A stretch of 64,000 nucleotides of DNA. Origin: a virus. Positions 26,465-35,216 of this stretch are shown here, piece by piece. A program made the position numbers and the translations under genes. How positions within the stretch are numbered: position 1 is the first letter of the stretch; every line of letters begins with the position of its first letter. The DNA lies in IMG/VR virus record IMGVR_UViG_3300027387_000003, positions 1 to 64,000 of that record; one strand, written 5' to 3'. The notes below the pieces were generated by a model. The model ran no database searches. It was not told the DNA's origin and was given only the letters and a program-made list of their open reading frames with translations.

Positions 26465-27967
26465 ATGGCATTTCAACGCCCAGGGGTATACGTCGAAGAG
26501 ACACTAAACCCTATTCAACCAGTTGTTGGAGCTAACTCAGACTCTGTTGCTGCCTTTATTGGTGCAGCTGATAGAGGTCCAGTTGGTGTTCCAACTCTAG
26601 TAACATCTTGGAGCCAGTATGTTGCAGCATTTGGTTCTTGGAACTCAGTAGCAAGCAACGACTTGCCACTTGGTGTCTATATGTATTTCTCAAACGGTGG
26701 AAACCAAGCGTACATTGTACGTGCAGCAAACGCTGCAGTTTTAGCAACACGTTCATTAAATGACCGTGCTGTAAGCCCGTCAGCAACATTAACAATTGCA
26801 GCTAACAGCCCAGGTGCATGGGGAAATAACCTAAACGTTAGTATTGTTAACTCTATTACTACAGGTTATTTTGATTTAATTGTGTACGCTGGTGGAACAA
26901 CAGACTCTAACGTTGTTGAGCGTTTTACAGACCTTAGCATGACACTTTCTGATAACCGTTACGCAATTACATCTGTAAACGCTTCCTCACAGTATGTAAG
27001 ACTAACTGACCTTAACTCAGGTAACACAGGAGCTACACGTAACCCAGCAGTAGTAACCAACCAAGCACTAGCATCAGGTTCAAATGGAAATGCAATTGCT
27101 GGGTCTGACTACTCAACTGCAGCAGCTACCTTAGATACCGTTCTACAATCTTTGGTACTTAACGCTCCAGGAGTAACTGCAGCAGCTACTGTAAATATTT
27201 TGATTAACTATGCGGCTAGCCGTGAAGATGTGTTTGTAGTAATCGATGGTCAAGATACCACCCCAGCTACACAGCTAGCGCTTGCTGCTACCTATACACC
27301 TTCTTCACTTGCAGCTGTTTACTACCCAGCATTAGTAATTGCAGACCCAACAGTCACTATTGGCTCAGCAGCTGGTTTAACAAAAACTGTTGGTGCTGGA
27401 GCTGCTGTAGCTGGATTAATTGCTGCAACTGATTCAGTACGTGGAGTTTTCAAAGCTCCTGCTGGTTTGCAGGCTCGTCTTGCTGGCGTTGTTTCTGCTC
27501 GTCAGCTTACAAATGCAAACCTTGACGCTCTTAACTCAGCTGCTGCTCCAGTAAATGCAATTAAGTTTGTACCTGGTAACGGCTATGTAGTTATGGGCGC
27601 ACGTACTCTTAAGGCTGGTTACGTGGATAAGTACGTACCAGTACGTCGCACACTTATCTACCTACGTAAGTCTCTTACAGACCTAACACAATTTGCAATC
27701 TTTGAGCCAAATGACGAAGCTCTATGGCGTCGAATTGATGCAACTCTTGAAGGGTTCTTAACAGCATTTTGGGCAGAAGGCGGCCTTCGTGGCGCAACTC
27801 CTGACTCAGCGTTCTTCATTAAAATCGATGGGGAAAACAATCCTCAGTATTTGATTGACAATGGAGAAGTGCATATTGAAGTTGGTGTTGCTTTGCAGCG
27901 TCCAGCGGAATTCATTGTAATTAAAATTGGTCAGTTTGACGGTGGAACCACCGTTACTGTGGCGTAA
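26465..27967 (+). CDS. contractile tail sheath protein
   Basis: 500 aa. Start 'FQRPGVYVEE' and 'AAFIGAADRGPVGVPTLVTS' are diagnostic of phage tail sheaths, and the C-terminal 'YVPVRRTLIYLRKSLTDLT' and 'DNGEVHIEVGVALQRPAEF' match the conserved C-terminal domain. It forms the contractile outer tube around the tail tube encoded by the next gene. AAGGAG site and strong codon bias agree with an abundant structural protein. Confidence 0.95.
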   Translation: MAFQRPGVYVEETLNPIQPVVGANSDSVAAFIGAADRGPVGVPTLVTSWSQYVAAFGSWNSVASNDLPLGVYMYFSNGGNQAYIVRAANAAVLATRSLNDRAVSPSATLTIAANSPGAWGNNLNVSIVNSITTGYFDLIVYAGGTTDSNVVERFTDLSMTLSDNRYAITSVNASSQYVRLTDLNSGNTGATRNPAVVTNQALASGSNGNAIAGSDYSTAAATLDTVLQSLVLNAPGVTAAATVNILINYAASREDVFVVIDGQDTTPATQLALAATYTPSSLAAVYYPALVIADPTVTIGSAAGLTKTVGAGAAVAGLIAATDSVRGVFKAPAGLQARLAGVVSARQLTNANLDALNSAAAPVNAIKFVPGNGYVVMGARTLKAGYVDKYVPVRRTLIYLRKSLTDLTQFAIFEPNDEALWRRIDATLEGFLTAFWAEGGLRGATPDSAFFIKIDGENNPQYLIDNGEVHIEVGVALQRPAEFIVIKIGQFDGGTTVTVA

Positions 27968-27981
27968 AGGAGACCCAATAA

Positions 27982-28689
27982 ATGCCAAATCAAGCTAGTA
28001 TCATAAATCGCTTCTCTACATTAGCGTCTGACCCACTTCGTTCGTTTAGGTTTTACGCGGACTTTGTGCCACATAAGGGACAAGATGTATTTGATAAGCG
28101 AATCCTTAATCAAAACAGTGCAAAGCTTCCTACCACAGGTAAGTCTGAAGGTTGGATTGGTGGCTTCAGCCAGATTTCTGGTCTAAGCATTAATACCCAA
28201 TCTATCCAGTATCGTGAAGGCGGCTACAACACCACTGTTCATCAGATTCCTGGTATGACCACATTCACACCTATCACTTTCCAGCGTGGAGTTATCTACG
28301 GTAACGACCAAGCTCAAACATGGATGCGCGGTCTTTTTGGCGCAGTGTCAGGAGAAGGTCTTCGTACCGCTACTAACGCAAAGAGCTTCCGTGTAGATAT
28401 TAATATCTATGTAATGGACCACCTAAGCGGTCCAGGTGCAAGCGATAAGAACGTTGAAAAGATGGTCTTTAAAGTTCACAACGCTTGGATTTCTACACTT
28501 AACTACACAGACCTAAATGCTGCTGACGGAGCGATTCTTTTTGAATCTATGTCAGTTGTACACGAAGGTTTGTCAGTTTCATATACACAAGGTGGAATTG
28601 GAACAACGGGTTCAAGTACAGGTTCTAGCGGTAGCAGCGGCGGTAGCAGCGGTGGCGGCAGTGGTCGTCCTTCTTACCGACCAGTATAA
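27982..28689 (+). CDS. tail tube protein (T4 gp19-like)
   Basis: 235 aa. 'DPLRSFRFYADF', 'GGFSQISGLSINTQSIQYRE', 'GMTTFTPITFQRGVIYG' and 'HNAWISTLNYTDLNAADG' are the typical strands of T4 gp19-type inner tube proteins. The last 30 residues are Gly/Ser-rich and probably disordered. Immediately downstream of the sheath, as expected for a contractile tail. Confidence 0.92.
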   Translation: MPNQASIINRFSTLASDPLRSFRFYADFVPHKGQDVFDKRILNQNSAKLPTTGKSEGWIGGFSQISGLSINTQSIQYREGGYNTTVHQIPGMTTFTPITFQRGVIYGNDQAQTWMRGLFGAVSGEGLRTATNAKSFRVDINIYVMDHLSGPGASDKNVEKMVFKVHNAWISTLNYTDLNAADGAILFESMSVVHEGLSVSYTQGGIGTTGSSTGSSGSSGGSSGGGSGRPSYRPV

Positions 28690-28720
28690 TAAAAGCATTA
28701 AAAACTAAAAGGAGAATAAT

Positions 28721-29515
28721 ATGGCAGAAATCATTACAGATGCACAGCTAATCGAACAATTTGCAGCTCAGGCAATGGAGGAGCCCGCGGCGGTCATTAA
28801 GACGCGGGCACCTTCAGAGTCAGAAGTAAAACTTCCAGGAGGTCATATTGACCAAAATGGGGAGCTTCACATGACAGCAGAGGTTAGAGAACTTACTGGA
28901 GCGGATGAAGAGGCAGTGGCTAAAGCTGGTTCTTCAGGCAAAGCTCTTAATGTTCTTTTAGCAAGAGGTTTAGTAAAGATTGGACCTAACAAAGCTACTA
29001 ACGATGACTTAGACACATTGCTGTCTGGAGACAGAGATGCAATCCTTCTAGGTGTTCGACGAGTAACTTTTGGTCAAACTACTGAACTAATGGTTCGTTG
29101 TAGCCACTGTTCAGATGAGCACACTACAACCCTAGATTTATCATCTGATGTTCCAACTACTTATTTAAAAGATGCAGTAGAAGATAGAACATGGGATATG
29201 GAAACAAAGTCTGGGGTAGTTACCGTAGCTCTACCTAACGGTATTACACAAAAGCGATTGATGGAGAACTATGACAAGACTCCAGCTGAGCTTAATACCT
29301 TACTACTATCTGGATGCATTGTTTCACTAGACGGATACCCATCAGTAGGTTCAGGAACAGCTTTGTCTTTAGGCATGGCTGACAGAAACAGAATTGTAGA
29401 TGAAATCCTTAAGCGCAACCCAGGCCCTCGCCTTGGGGAGGTGACCAAGGCTTGTAAGGCATGTGGAGAAGAAATCTTCCTACCACTGTCCTTGTTAGAT
29501 TTGTTTCGTCTATAG
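28721..29515 (+). CDS. tail assembly chaperone, short form (T4 gp26-like baseplate-hub/TAC family)
   Basis: 264 aa. Two Cys pairs (CSHC at 127-130; CKAC at 245-248) suggest a bound zinc. The last residues LLDLFRL precede the stop TAG at 29513. Lying just before the tape measure gene, it occupies the place of tail assembly chaperones, which commonly have a shorter and a frameshift-extended form. A second open frame (+1) runs on from here to 29660 and has no start codon of its own, so an extended product is likely. AGGAGA site before ATG. Confidence 0.8.
   Translation: MAEIITDAQLIEQFAAQAMEEPAAVIKTRAPSESEVKLPGGHIDQNGELHMTAEVRELTGADEEAVAKAGSSGKALNVLLARGLVKIGPNKATNDDLDTLLSGDRDAILLGVRRVTFGQTTELMVRCSHCSDEHTTTLDLSSDVPTTYLKDAVEDRTWDMETKSGVVTVALPNGITQKRLMENYDKTPAELNTLLLSGCIVSLDGYPSVGSGTALSLGMADRNRIVDEILKRNPGPRLGEVTKACKACGEEIFLPLSLLDLFRL
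29498..29515 (+). promoter_or_regulatory. probable +1 programmed frameshift window
   Basis: The zero-frame codons GAT TTG TTT CGT CTA TAG end at 29515; the +1 frame is open only from 29499. Any shift must fall in this 18-base window. The likeliest event is tRNA-Phe moving from TTT (29504-29506) to TTC (29505-29507), both cognate, with the following CGT as a possible slow codon. Confidence 0.65.
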
Positions 29516-29660
29516 CGAAGCTGATTACGAAGAACTGTTAGACCAGTTTGAAGTTCTCACAAGAACTTTTACGGGTTGGACACTTTCAGACATACGTGCA
29601 CTATCAGTTAGAGAAAGAGCTAACTGGATGGAGCGCTCTAAGAGAACGGTTAGGAGGTAA
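29499..29660 (+). CDS. +1 frameshift extension of the tail assembly chaperone (no own start)
   Basis: This stretch is open only in the +1 frame relative to the upstream chaperone gene. It is bounded by an in-frame TAG at 29496-29498 and stops at TAA 29658-29660, and contains no ATG, GTG or TTG before 'NWMERSK' near its end. Its translation, from 'VYSEADYEELLDQF' to 'RSKRTVRR', is clearly protein-like. Slippage at TTT C (29504-29507) would give a 312-aa fusion of the first 262 residues with 50 more. This is the usual arrangement of chaperone pairs before tape measure genes. Confidence 0.75.
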   Translation: MCFVYSEADYEELLDQFEVLTRTFTGWTLSDIRALSVRERANWMERSKRTVRR

Positions 29661-29665
29661 GGCAG

Positions 29666-31900
29666 TTGCTTAATTTACCAAGCGGTAAAGCTGGCTCGGT
29701 TATCTCTGATATTGCATCAGGTATATCCCAGTTAAGACAACAGATGCAGGGTCTTAAACAAGACACTAGCGGATGGGTAAACACCTTAGGCGGAGCCACC
29801 TCTAAATTCGGTTCAACTGCTGGGGGAGCTACTAACCAAGTAGCGCCATACCCAAAATTTAGCGTTGACGCTGACGGTGTTGTTAATTACCAGGGAACAA
29901 CAAGCGGTAATACAGGCCTAGTTTTTCAGCAGAATGCTTTACAACCTTACGTTAATCCAACCTATGCAGCGCCACCACCAACTGGAAGAACACCTTCGGG
30001 TGGCGGGGGTGATTATCGAGCTGCCATGGCTGCGGGAGCACTTGGTGGTATGCAGGCAATGCCTGGTACAAAAGAGTCTGTTGATTATCAGCTTGCTCTT
30101 AGTCGTATGGTTTTTTACCAGCAAGCTCCTAACGCAACTGCTGGTAGTGGAAGTATCTTTAGTCGCCTTGGTATAGGTAAGGGTGACCCAGGAAGAGCTG
30201 GCGCACGTATTGCTGCAGAGCAACTGATGGCTGGTGGAACTGCAACTAATAAATTTGATGCGGTTAATGCTTACGCTACAGCAGCTCAGTACGGTTTGTC
30301 TGGACCTAACATGCAACAGATGATGATGGGCAATGCTGCTATGTCTAACCTTACTCCTGGTATTGGACTTGAAGGTTCCACACGTGCCTACGGAGCTATG
30401 CAGCAAGCGCGTAACGTTAACATGCTTCGCGGTATTGGTATCAAGATTCGTGGTGAAGATGGTTCTATGAAACCTATGCCACAAATCATTGATGAGATTT
30501 GGCGCAAGCTTAACCGTGAAAAAATTGGTGGAGCTGCCCTTAGCGTAGAAGATGTTCGTATCTCTTTACAGCCTGGTAATGCTCTTGCTTCTATGCTTGA
30601 CCAGTACTTTGGCAATGACCCACTACTTCGTAAGCAAGTAGAGGATGGTCTTATCTTTAAAGCTCGTACTGGTGGCGGAGCCATCAAGAGCGGTGCGGAA
30701 GGTAAACGAGCAGCTGAACAAGCTGGTGCTACTACTGCCGCTGTATCATCTTTGTCTAATAGAACTGCAGAAGCATCTAAAACGCTTGGTCAAACAGCTG
30801 ATGCTAACGCTGCTGGGTTTACTCAAGCTAACAATGTTATTAAAACTATAACTGGAATTGTAAATCTTTTTGATAGAATTACTGGAGTACTAAAGCTAAG
30901 CGGGCTCTTTAAAGGATTTGCAGACACTATTGCAAGTGCTGGAAACTTTGCATTTGCTGGCCCAGCTGGAGTTGTCAGTGCTCTTGGAGGATTGTTTAAA
31001 GCCGAGGGTGGACCCGTAGCAGGAAAGTCTCCGTACATTGTAGGTGAGCGTGGACCTGAGCTCTTTGTTCCTAAGACTGACGGAAAGATTGTTCCTAACC
31101 ACGAGCTAGCAAACTACCCGTTCCGTGCTGGTGGCGGTGGCGTAAAAGCTGGGGGATATGGACTAGGGGATAAATCTAGCCCAGAAGATTGGGCTAAAGC
31201 AATGCTAAGAGCTTTGGGTGCCCCAGAAAAACAAGACTCTATTGATGCTCTAAAGACCTGGGCTAGATTTGAGGGTGGACACTTTTCAAACAACGGAAAC
31301 CACGGAGCTAGATTTAATCCATTAAATACAAGTTTGAAACTCCCAGGCTCTGGCCCTATGAGCGAGAAGAATAAACTTGTTCAAAGATATCAAAACTGGG
31401 ACCAAGGTATTGACGCTGCTGTAAAAACTCTTACAGGAAACAGGGCAGATGAACGTGGTTACTCTGCAATTGTTGAAGCACTTCGCAAGGGTGCCGATAA
31501 AGATGCAATCCTTGCTGCAGTAAATAAATCTGCTTGGGTACATGGAGAAGGAAAAAATAGTAACTACAAGTTTGCAGGCTCTAGCTCTAAGTATGATGTT
31601 GACTTTAAACCTGGTAGTAGCTCAACAGTGTTTAATAACGGAAACAGCGAAAGCAGCGGAAGAGTAACTTTGCGCTCTTTGATGGAAAGAGAAAAAGAAA
31701 GTACAAAAACTTTGCTAGCTGATTTAACAAAAAATATGGGAGAGTTCAATAAGAGCTCAAGCGCGTCTACTGGTCACACCTATAACTATGGGGGAGTTCA
31801 AATTAAGATTGATGGAAGTACTAACCCTAACGATACTGCTGCAGCTCTGAAGGCAGCTTTATCAAGTCAAGATACTATTTCAAAGGCGGCTAAATTCTAA
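29666..31900 (+). CDS. tape measure protein with peptidoglycan-hydrolase-like domain
   Basis: 744 aa from TTG at 29666 with a strong AGGAGG site at 29652-29657. The N-terminal half is helical; 'EGGPVAGKSPYIVGERGPEL' (about 450-470) is a classic tape measure signature. Residues about 500-640 contain 'DALKTWARFEGG', 'ARFNPLNTSLKLPGSGP' and 'YQNWDQGIDAAVKTL', matching the lysozyme-like domain found in some actinophage tape measures, which may open the cell wall during DNA injection. At 744 aa it would set a fairly short tail. C-terminal 100 residues are polar and helical. Confidence 0.88.
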   Translation: MLNLPSGKAGSVISDIASGISQLRQQMQGLKQDTSGWVNTLGGATSKFGSTAGGATNQVAPYPKFSVDADGVVNYQGTTSGNTGLVFQQNALQPYVNPTYAAPPPTGRTPSGGGGDYRAAMAAGALGGMQAMPGTKESVDYQLALSRMVFYQQAPNATAGSGSIFSRLGIGKGDPGRAGARIAAEQLMAGGTATNKFDAVNAYATAAQYGLSGPNMQQMMMGNAAMSNLTPGIGLEGSTRAYGAMQQARNVNMLRGIGIKIRGEDGSMKPMPQIIDEIWRKLNREKIGGAALSVEDVRISLQPGNALASMLDQYFGNDPLLRKQVEDGLIFKARTGGGAIKSGAEGKRAAEQAGATTAAVSSLSNRTAEASKTLGQTADANAAGFTQANNVIKTITGIVNLFDRITGVLKLSGLFKGFADTIASAGNFAFAGPAGVVSALGGLFKAEGGPVAGKSPYIVGERGPELFVPKTDGKIVPNHELANYPFRAGGGGVKAGGYGLGDKSSPEDWAKAMLRALGAPEKQDSIDALKTWARFEGGHFSNNGNHGARFNPLNTSLKLPGSGPMSEKNKLVQRYQNWDQGIDAAVKTLTGNRADERGYSAIVEALRKGADKDAILAAVNKSAWVHGEGKNSNYKFAGSSSKYDVDFKPGSSSTVFNNGNSESSGRVTLRSLMEREKESTKTLLADLTKNMGEFNKSSSASTGHTYNYGGVQIKIDGSTNPNDTAAALKAALSSQDTISKAAKF

Positions 31901-33069
31901 TGGCTGGACTATTTAAAAGACCGACTCCAAATAAAAAAACTTCTGCTGTAGCACCAAAGCCACCTAATGTTGGTGCAAGCGTTGGTAGAGGCTACCAACG
32001 CTTTGGTCAAAACCCTGGTATTAACACTAACCCGTCCCCAGCTGGGCCTGCGCAACCTAGAGGAAACACAACCATAAAAGACCCTGTAACTAAAATAAAA
32101 CAGGACCCACCAAAAAACAAAAATACAAGAGGCTCAACTATAACTGCGAGAAATCGCAAGTCTCGTCCTGACCTAGATACTAATTGGAACTTACCGCCTT
32201 GCGCTGCAAGCCTTCCAGTAAGAGCTGTAGAGGTAGTTGGTTACGAAACCGTTTTTAGTCAAGACTTAGCTAGCATGCATAGATACCGCAGAGGAGCTAT
32301 TTGGTTTTACGACACTGGTGCAGGCGTATCTAGTGTGGACAGTTCTGGTAACGTGCAGAATGCTGGCGACGCTGTTGAGGAGAAATACTCCGAAGATAAA
32401 GTCGCTAAACTTGGCTCAAAAGATAAAGACAAGATTCCTGAAAATGCATACGGTAAATATGGTTTTCAATTCTTATGGAATCCAGACCAGATTCAAGTAT
32501 CTGTTGCTCGAAACATGGATGTAACTCCATCTAATGCTGACCGTTTACGCGGTGTGGCTGGAGCGTTTCCTGGACAAGAGTCTTTATCTTTTACTATTAT
32601 TTTAGATAGAGTTAATGATTTTGCGTTGTTTAATCGTGCTGCTAATGGTGGAGCTGAAAAAGGCTCTAGAGTTGCTTACCCAACTTACAGCAAAGAACTA
32701 TTAAAACAGTATAAATACGGATTAGATGTTGAAGGTTCAGCAACAGAGTCTAAGGTTAAAAAGCTTTATGACCTACATACATATGGAACTATGGCTGATT
32801 TAGAATACCTATTTAAATGTATTAATGGAACAGGTACAAACGCGGGTTCGTGGAAAACTCTTTTAGGTAAAGAGACCGCGGATATTGGATTCTTGTCTCC
32901 AACTTTATTAGCTTTTAGATTTGGAGAAAACGCAAAGACAGCGCTTTCTTATGTTGGTTGGATTACAAACCTGTCTATTAGCCATACGATGTTTACAGAA
33001 GAAATGATTCCTATCCGTACCTCAGTTAGCTTTAGTGTTGACTGTTTTGCTGGTTCTACAATTATCTAG
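31900..33069 (+). CDS. baseplate hub-associated protein with basic N-terminus
   Basis: 389 aa. The first 100 residues are Pro/Lys/Arg-rich and likely disordered. The folded part includes 'GYETVFSQDLASMHRYRRG', 'YGFQFLWNPDQIQVSVARNM' and 'GQESLSFTIILDRVNDF', a pattern seen in phage baseplate proteins (gp53/hub neighbours) that often contain LysM-like segments. One-base overlap with tape measure. It is placed between tape measure and the gp53/LysM protein, where hub proteins lie in contractile phages. Confidence 0.65.
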   Translation: MAGLFKRPTPNKKTSAVAPKPPNVGASVGRGYQRFGQNPGINTNPSPAGPAQPRGNTTIKDPVTKIKQDPPKNKNTRGSTITARNRKSRPDLDTNWNLPPCAASLPVRAVEVVGYETVFSQDLASMHRYRRGAIWFYDTGAGVSSVDSSGNVQNAGDAVEEKYSEDKVAKLGSKDKDKIPENAYGKYGFQFLWNPDQIQVSVARNMDVTPSNADRLRGVAGAFPGQESLSFTIILDRVNDFALFNRAANGGAEKGSRVAYPTYSKELLKQYKYGLDVEGSATESKVKKLYDLHTYGTMADLEYLFKCINGTGTNAGSWKTLLGKETADIGFLSPTLLAFRFGENAKTALSYVGWITNLSISHTMFTEEMIPIRTSVSFSVDCFAGSTII

Positions 33070-33077
33070 GAGGCGTT

Positions 33078-33359
33078 GTGACTATTTATTCAGGTTCTAG
33101 GTACGAGTACTCTCTTATTGATTTCTTTTCAACAAAAGAAAACGGGGATGAGAACCCAACTGTTTTTTACACAATGACTGACTTAGGCGTAGTTACATAC
33201 GCTTCACATTATTATTTGGACGGTGAAAGGTTAGATACCCTAGCTTATAAGTACTACAAAACTCCATCGTTTTGGTGGGTAATTGCTGAGTTTAATCCAG
33301 AGATAAAAGACTTTACAAACATTCCAACTGGAACAATACTTAGGATTCCTAGTGTTTAG
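33078..33359 (+). CDS. gp53/LysM-like baseplate protein
   Basis: 93 aa from GTG at 33078 (AGGAGG site). 'DTLAYKYYKTPSFWWVIAEF' and 'TNIPTGTILRIP' form a typical LysM-type/tail protein X (P2 gpX, T4 gp53) fold. In baseplates this protein helps connect hub and wedges. Overlaps the next gene by eight bases. Confidence 0.8.
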   Translation: MTIYSGSRYEYSLIDFFSTKENGDENPTVFYTMTDLGVVTYASHYYLDGERLDTLAYKYYKTPSFWWVIAEFNPEIKDFTNIPTGTILRIPSV

Positions 33360-34683
33360 TTATATCTCAGTTAACTTTGAAGACTCTGTAGATTTTCCTA
33401 AAAGAGTATACAGCGCTACTTTGTATCAAAAAAACTATGAGCATGAAATGATGAGCATCATGTTTAGAGATTGGGATGTTGACTACGACGTTGTAAAACC
33501 AGGGTCACCCGTATCTGTTAGCATTAAGGGAGCAACCTCTAGAAGAAATTTTTACGGGTACATTCATCACATTGAACCTAATAGAACTCCTGGAACTGCA
33601 TTTACAGAAGTTGTTTTAATTGGTGGTTCTTTTCCTTTAAAGCAAGCTTCTCAAAAAGTTTATAGGGACCACACAGCTGACCAGGTGGTTAGAGACCTTG
33701 CTTCAAAGCACGGGCTTACTTATTACGGGGTGCCTCACCCACGTGTTTTTGAACAAATTTCACACACTGGAAGTACCGATTGGCAGATGTTGGTACGACT
33801 AGCTAAACAAATTGGTTACACAATTAGAACCCAAAACACAGAGATTTACTTTGAACCTATGATGGAAGACTTTAAAAACTATAGAAGTGAAGCTTCTACA
33901 CTTGTAATGAGAGACGAAAGCAGCACTGATGGGTCTAACCTGTACAGCTTCAAACCCATTATTAGTGAGTCAATATCATTTGATGGGGACGACATGAAGG
34001 CTGCTCATGCAGTGCAGGGAGTGGACAGACTAGCAAAGTCTCCAATATCTATTACTAAACAAAAGCGACCTGCTAAAACAAAAGCTATAACTCAATTTGA
34101 AATGTTTGACCGTTTTAATACAGCAATTGTTGCTCCTAATGCTGAGATAGCTGCGTATGAAGCCGAAGCGGCAGACCTACGTGCCTCTTTTCCATATAGA
34201 GCTTCTGCTATTGCTCTTGGAGAACCAGACCTACGACCTAACATGCCTGTATACCTAGAAGGCATTGGCTCTACTTACAGCGGTTACTGGGTAATCCTTA
34301 GTACTCAGCATAAGTTCATTGAAACAGAAACTAACGTATTTTCTTATGTAACTGAGTTATCTCTAGGTACAGACTCTTTAGGTAAAGCTGTAAGTTTTGG
34401 CGGGTCTTTGGTATCAGTGCCACCATCAACTAAGATAAGAAAAATTGACCCTGGAATTAAACAAACTAAAGTGGTTCCAAAGTCTAAAATAATAAAAAAT
34501 AACGTTGTATCAAATAAACGTAATACGGTAAGCTTTGGTAAGATAGGAAACAGAGCAAAACCAGTGGCTGGTGTTAGAGCCCCTTCTTTATGGAAAACAA
34601 CAGCACCTGTTAAAAAGGTGACGTTTGTAGAGAAAAGAAGACCTCAAACGATTACTACAAGATTGCAAAAGAAAGCTAATTAA
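33352..34683 (+). CDS. baseplate hub protein, gpD/gp27-like (late control D family)
   Basis: 443 aa from GTG at 33352 (TTAGGA site). 'FRDWDVDYDVVKPGSPVSV', 'GYIHHIEPN' and 'HTADQVVRDLASKHGLTYYG' are typical of the gpD/gp27 hub family that surrounds the central spike. The C-terminal 90 residues are Lys-rich and low complexity, an addition beyond the usual length. One-base overlap (TAATG) with the gpV-like gene. Confidence 0.82.
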   Translation: MFSYISVNFEDSVDFPKRVYSATLYQKNYEHEMMSIMFRDWDVDYDVVKPGSPVSVSIKGATSRRNFYGYIHHIEPNRTPGTAFTEVVLIGGSFPLKQASQKVYRDHTADQVVRDLASKHGLTYYGVPHPRVFEQISHTGSTDWQMLVRLAKQIGYTIRTQNTEIYFEPMMEDFKNYRSEASTLVMRDESSTDGSNLYSFKPIISESISFDGDDMKAAHAVQGVDRLAKSPISITKQKRPAKTKAITQFEMFDRFNTAIVAPNAEIAAYEAEAADLRASFPYRASAIALGEPDLRPNMPVYLEGIGSTYSGYWVILSTQHKFIETETNVFSYVTELSLGTDSLGKAVSFGGSLVSVPPSTKIRKIDPGIKQTKVVPKSKIIKNNVVSNKRNTVSFGKIGNRAKPVAGVRAPSLWKTTAPVKKVTFVEKRRPQTITTRLQKKAN

Positions 34684-35216
34684 TGGATGAGTTAAAGTTC
34701 TACGGTATCTATCAAGGTATCTGCGCTGACGTTGACGACCCAGAAAACGATAGCCGTATCAAGCTTCAAGTTCCCCAGGTTATGGGGCAGGAGATTACTG
34801 AGTGGGCTAGACCATGCCTTCCAGTAATTGCTAACTCTAACCACCCTGACCATAAAAAGCACTTGGCGGCTGAGGTAGCTGCCCTGCTTAATGCTCATGG
34901 AGACCACTCAGTTTCGGTATCAGGTACTACAGGTGGAGCAACGGTAAGCACCTTTGGTTCCCACACTCATACCTTCAGCGCTACCCAGACTTTAACTCAT
35001 ACTAATAACCACACAGGTAACAGCCTTAGCCTTGACCATGAGCACGAAACTGCCGAGGATAAAGACGAAAAATGGAATGATGACCAAGAGACAAACCAGA
35101 CTCCTGAGCATACACCCCATAGACTTGTACCTAGAGTTGGTCAAAAAGTATGGGTTATGTTTATAGGCGGAGACCCTAATTATCCAGTATGGATGGGAGT
35201 TGAGTTAGATGGCTGA
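34683..35216 (+). CDS. baseplate spike/gpV-like OB-fold protein with His-rich insertion
   Basis: 177 aa. The N-terminal OB-fold halves are recognisable: 'GIYQGICADVDDPENDSRI', 'PCLPV' and, at the C-terminus, 'RVGQKVWVMFIGGDPNYPVW'. They are separated by an insertion of about 100 residues (49-148) with about 13 His, including H-x-H patterns (SHTHTF, DHEHE). H-x-H motifs bind iron at the tips of known spikes, so metal binding is possible here. No beta-helix spike domain follows, so the protein may be a hub adaptor with an unusual tip. Confidence 0.78.
   Translation: MDELKFYGIYQGICADVDDPENDSRIKLQVPQVMGQEITEWARPCLPVIANSNHPDHKKHLAAEVAALLNAHGDHSVSVSGTTGGATVSTFGSHTHTFSATQTLTHTNNHTGNSLSLDHEHETAEDKDEKWNDDQETNQTPEHTPHRLVPRVGQKVWVMFIGGDPNYPVWMGVELDG

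Noticed and set aside
29666-31900. Minus-strand frames of up to 181 aa over the tape measure
   Set aside because: Composition is Ser/Thr/Cys/His-rich without domains; the plus-strand gene has a clear tape measure signature and AGGAGG site.
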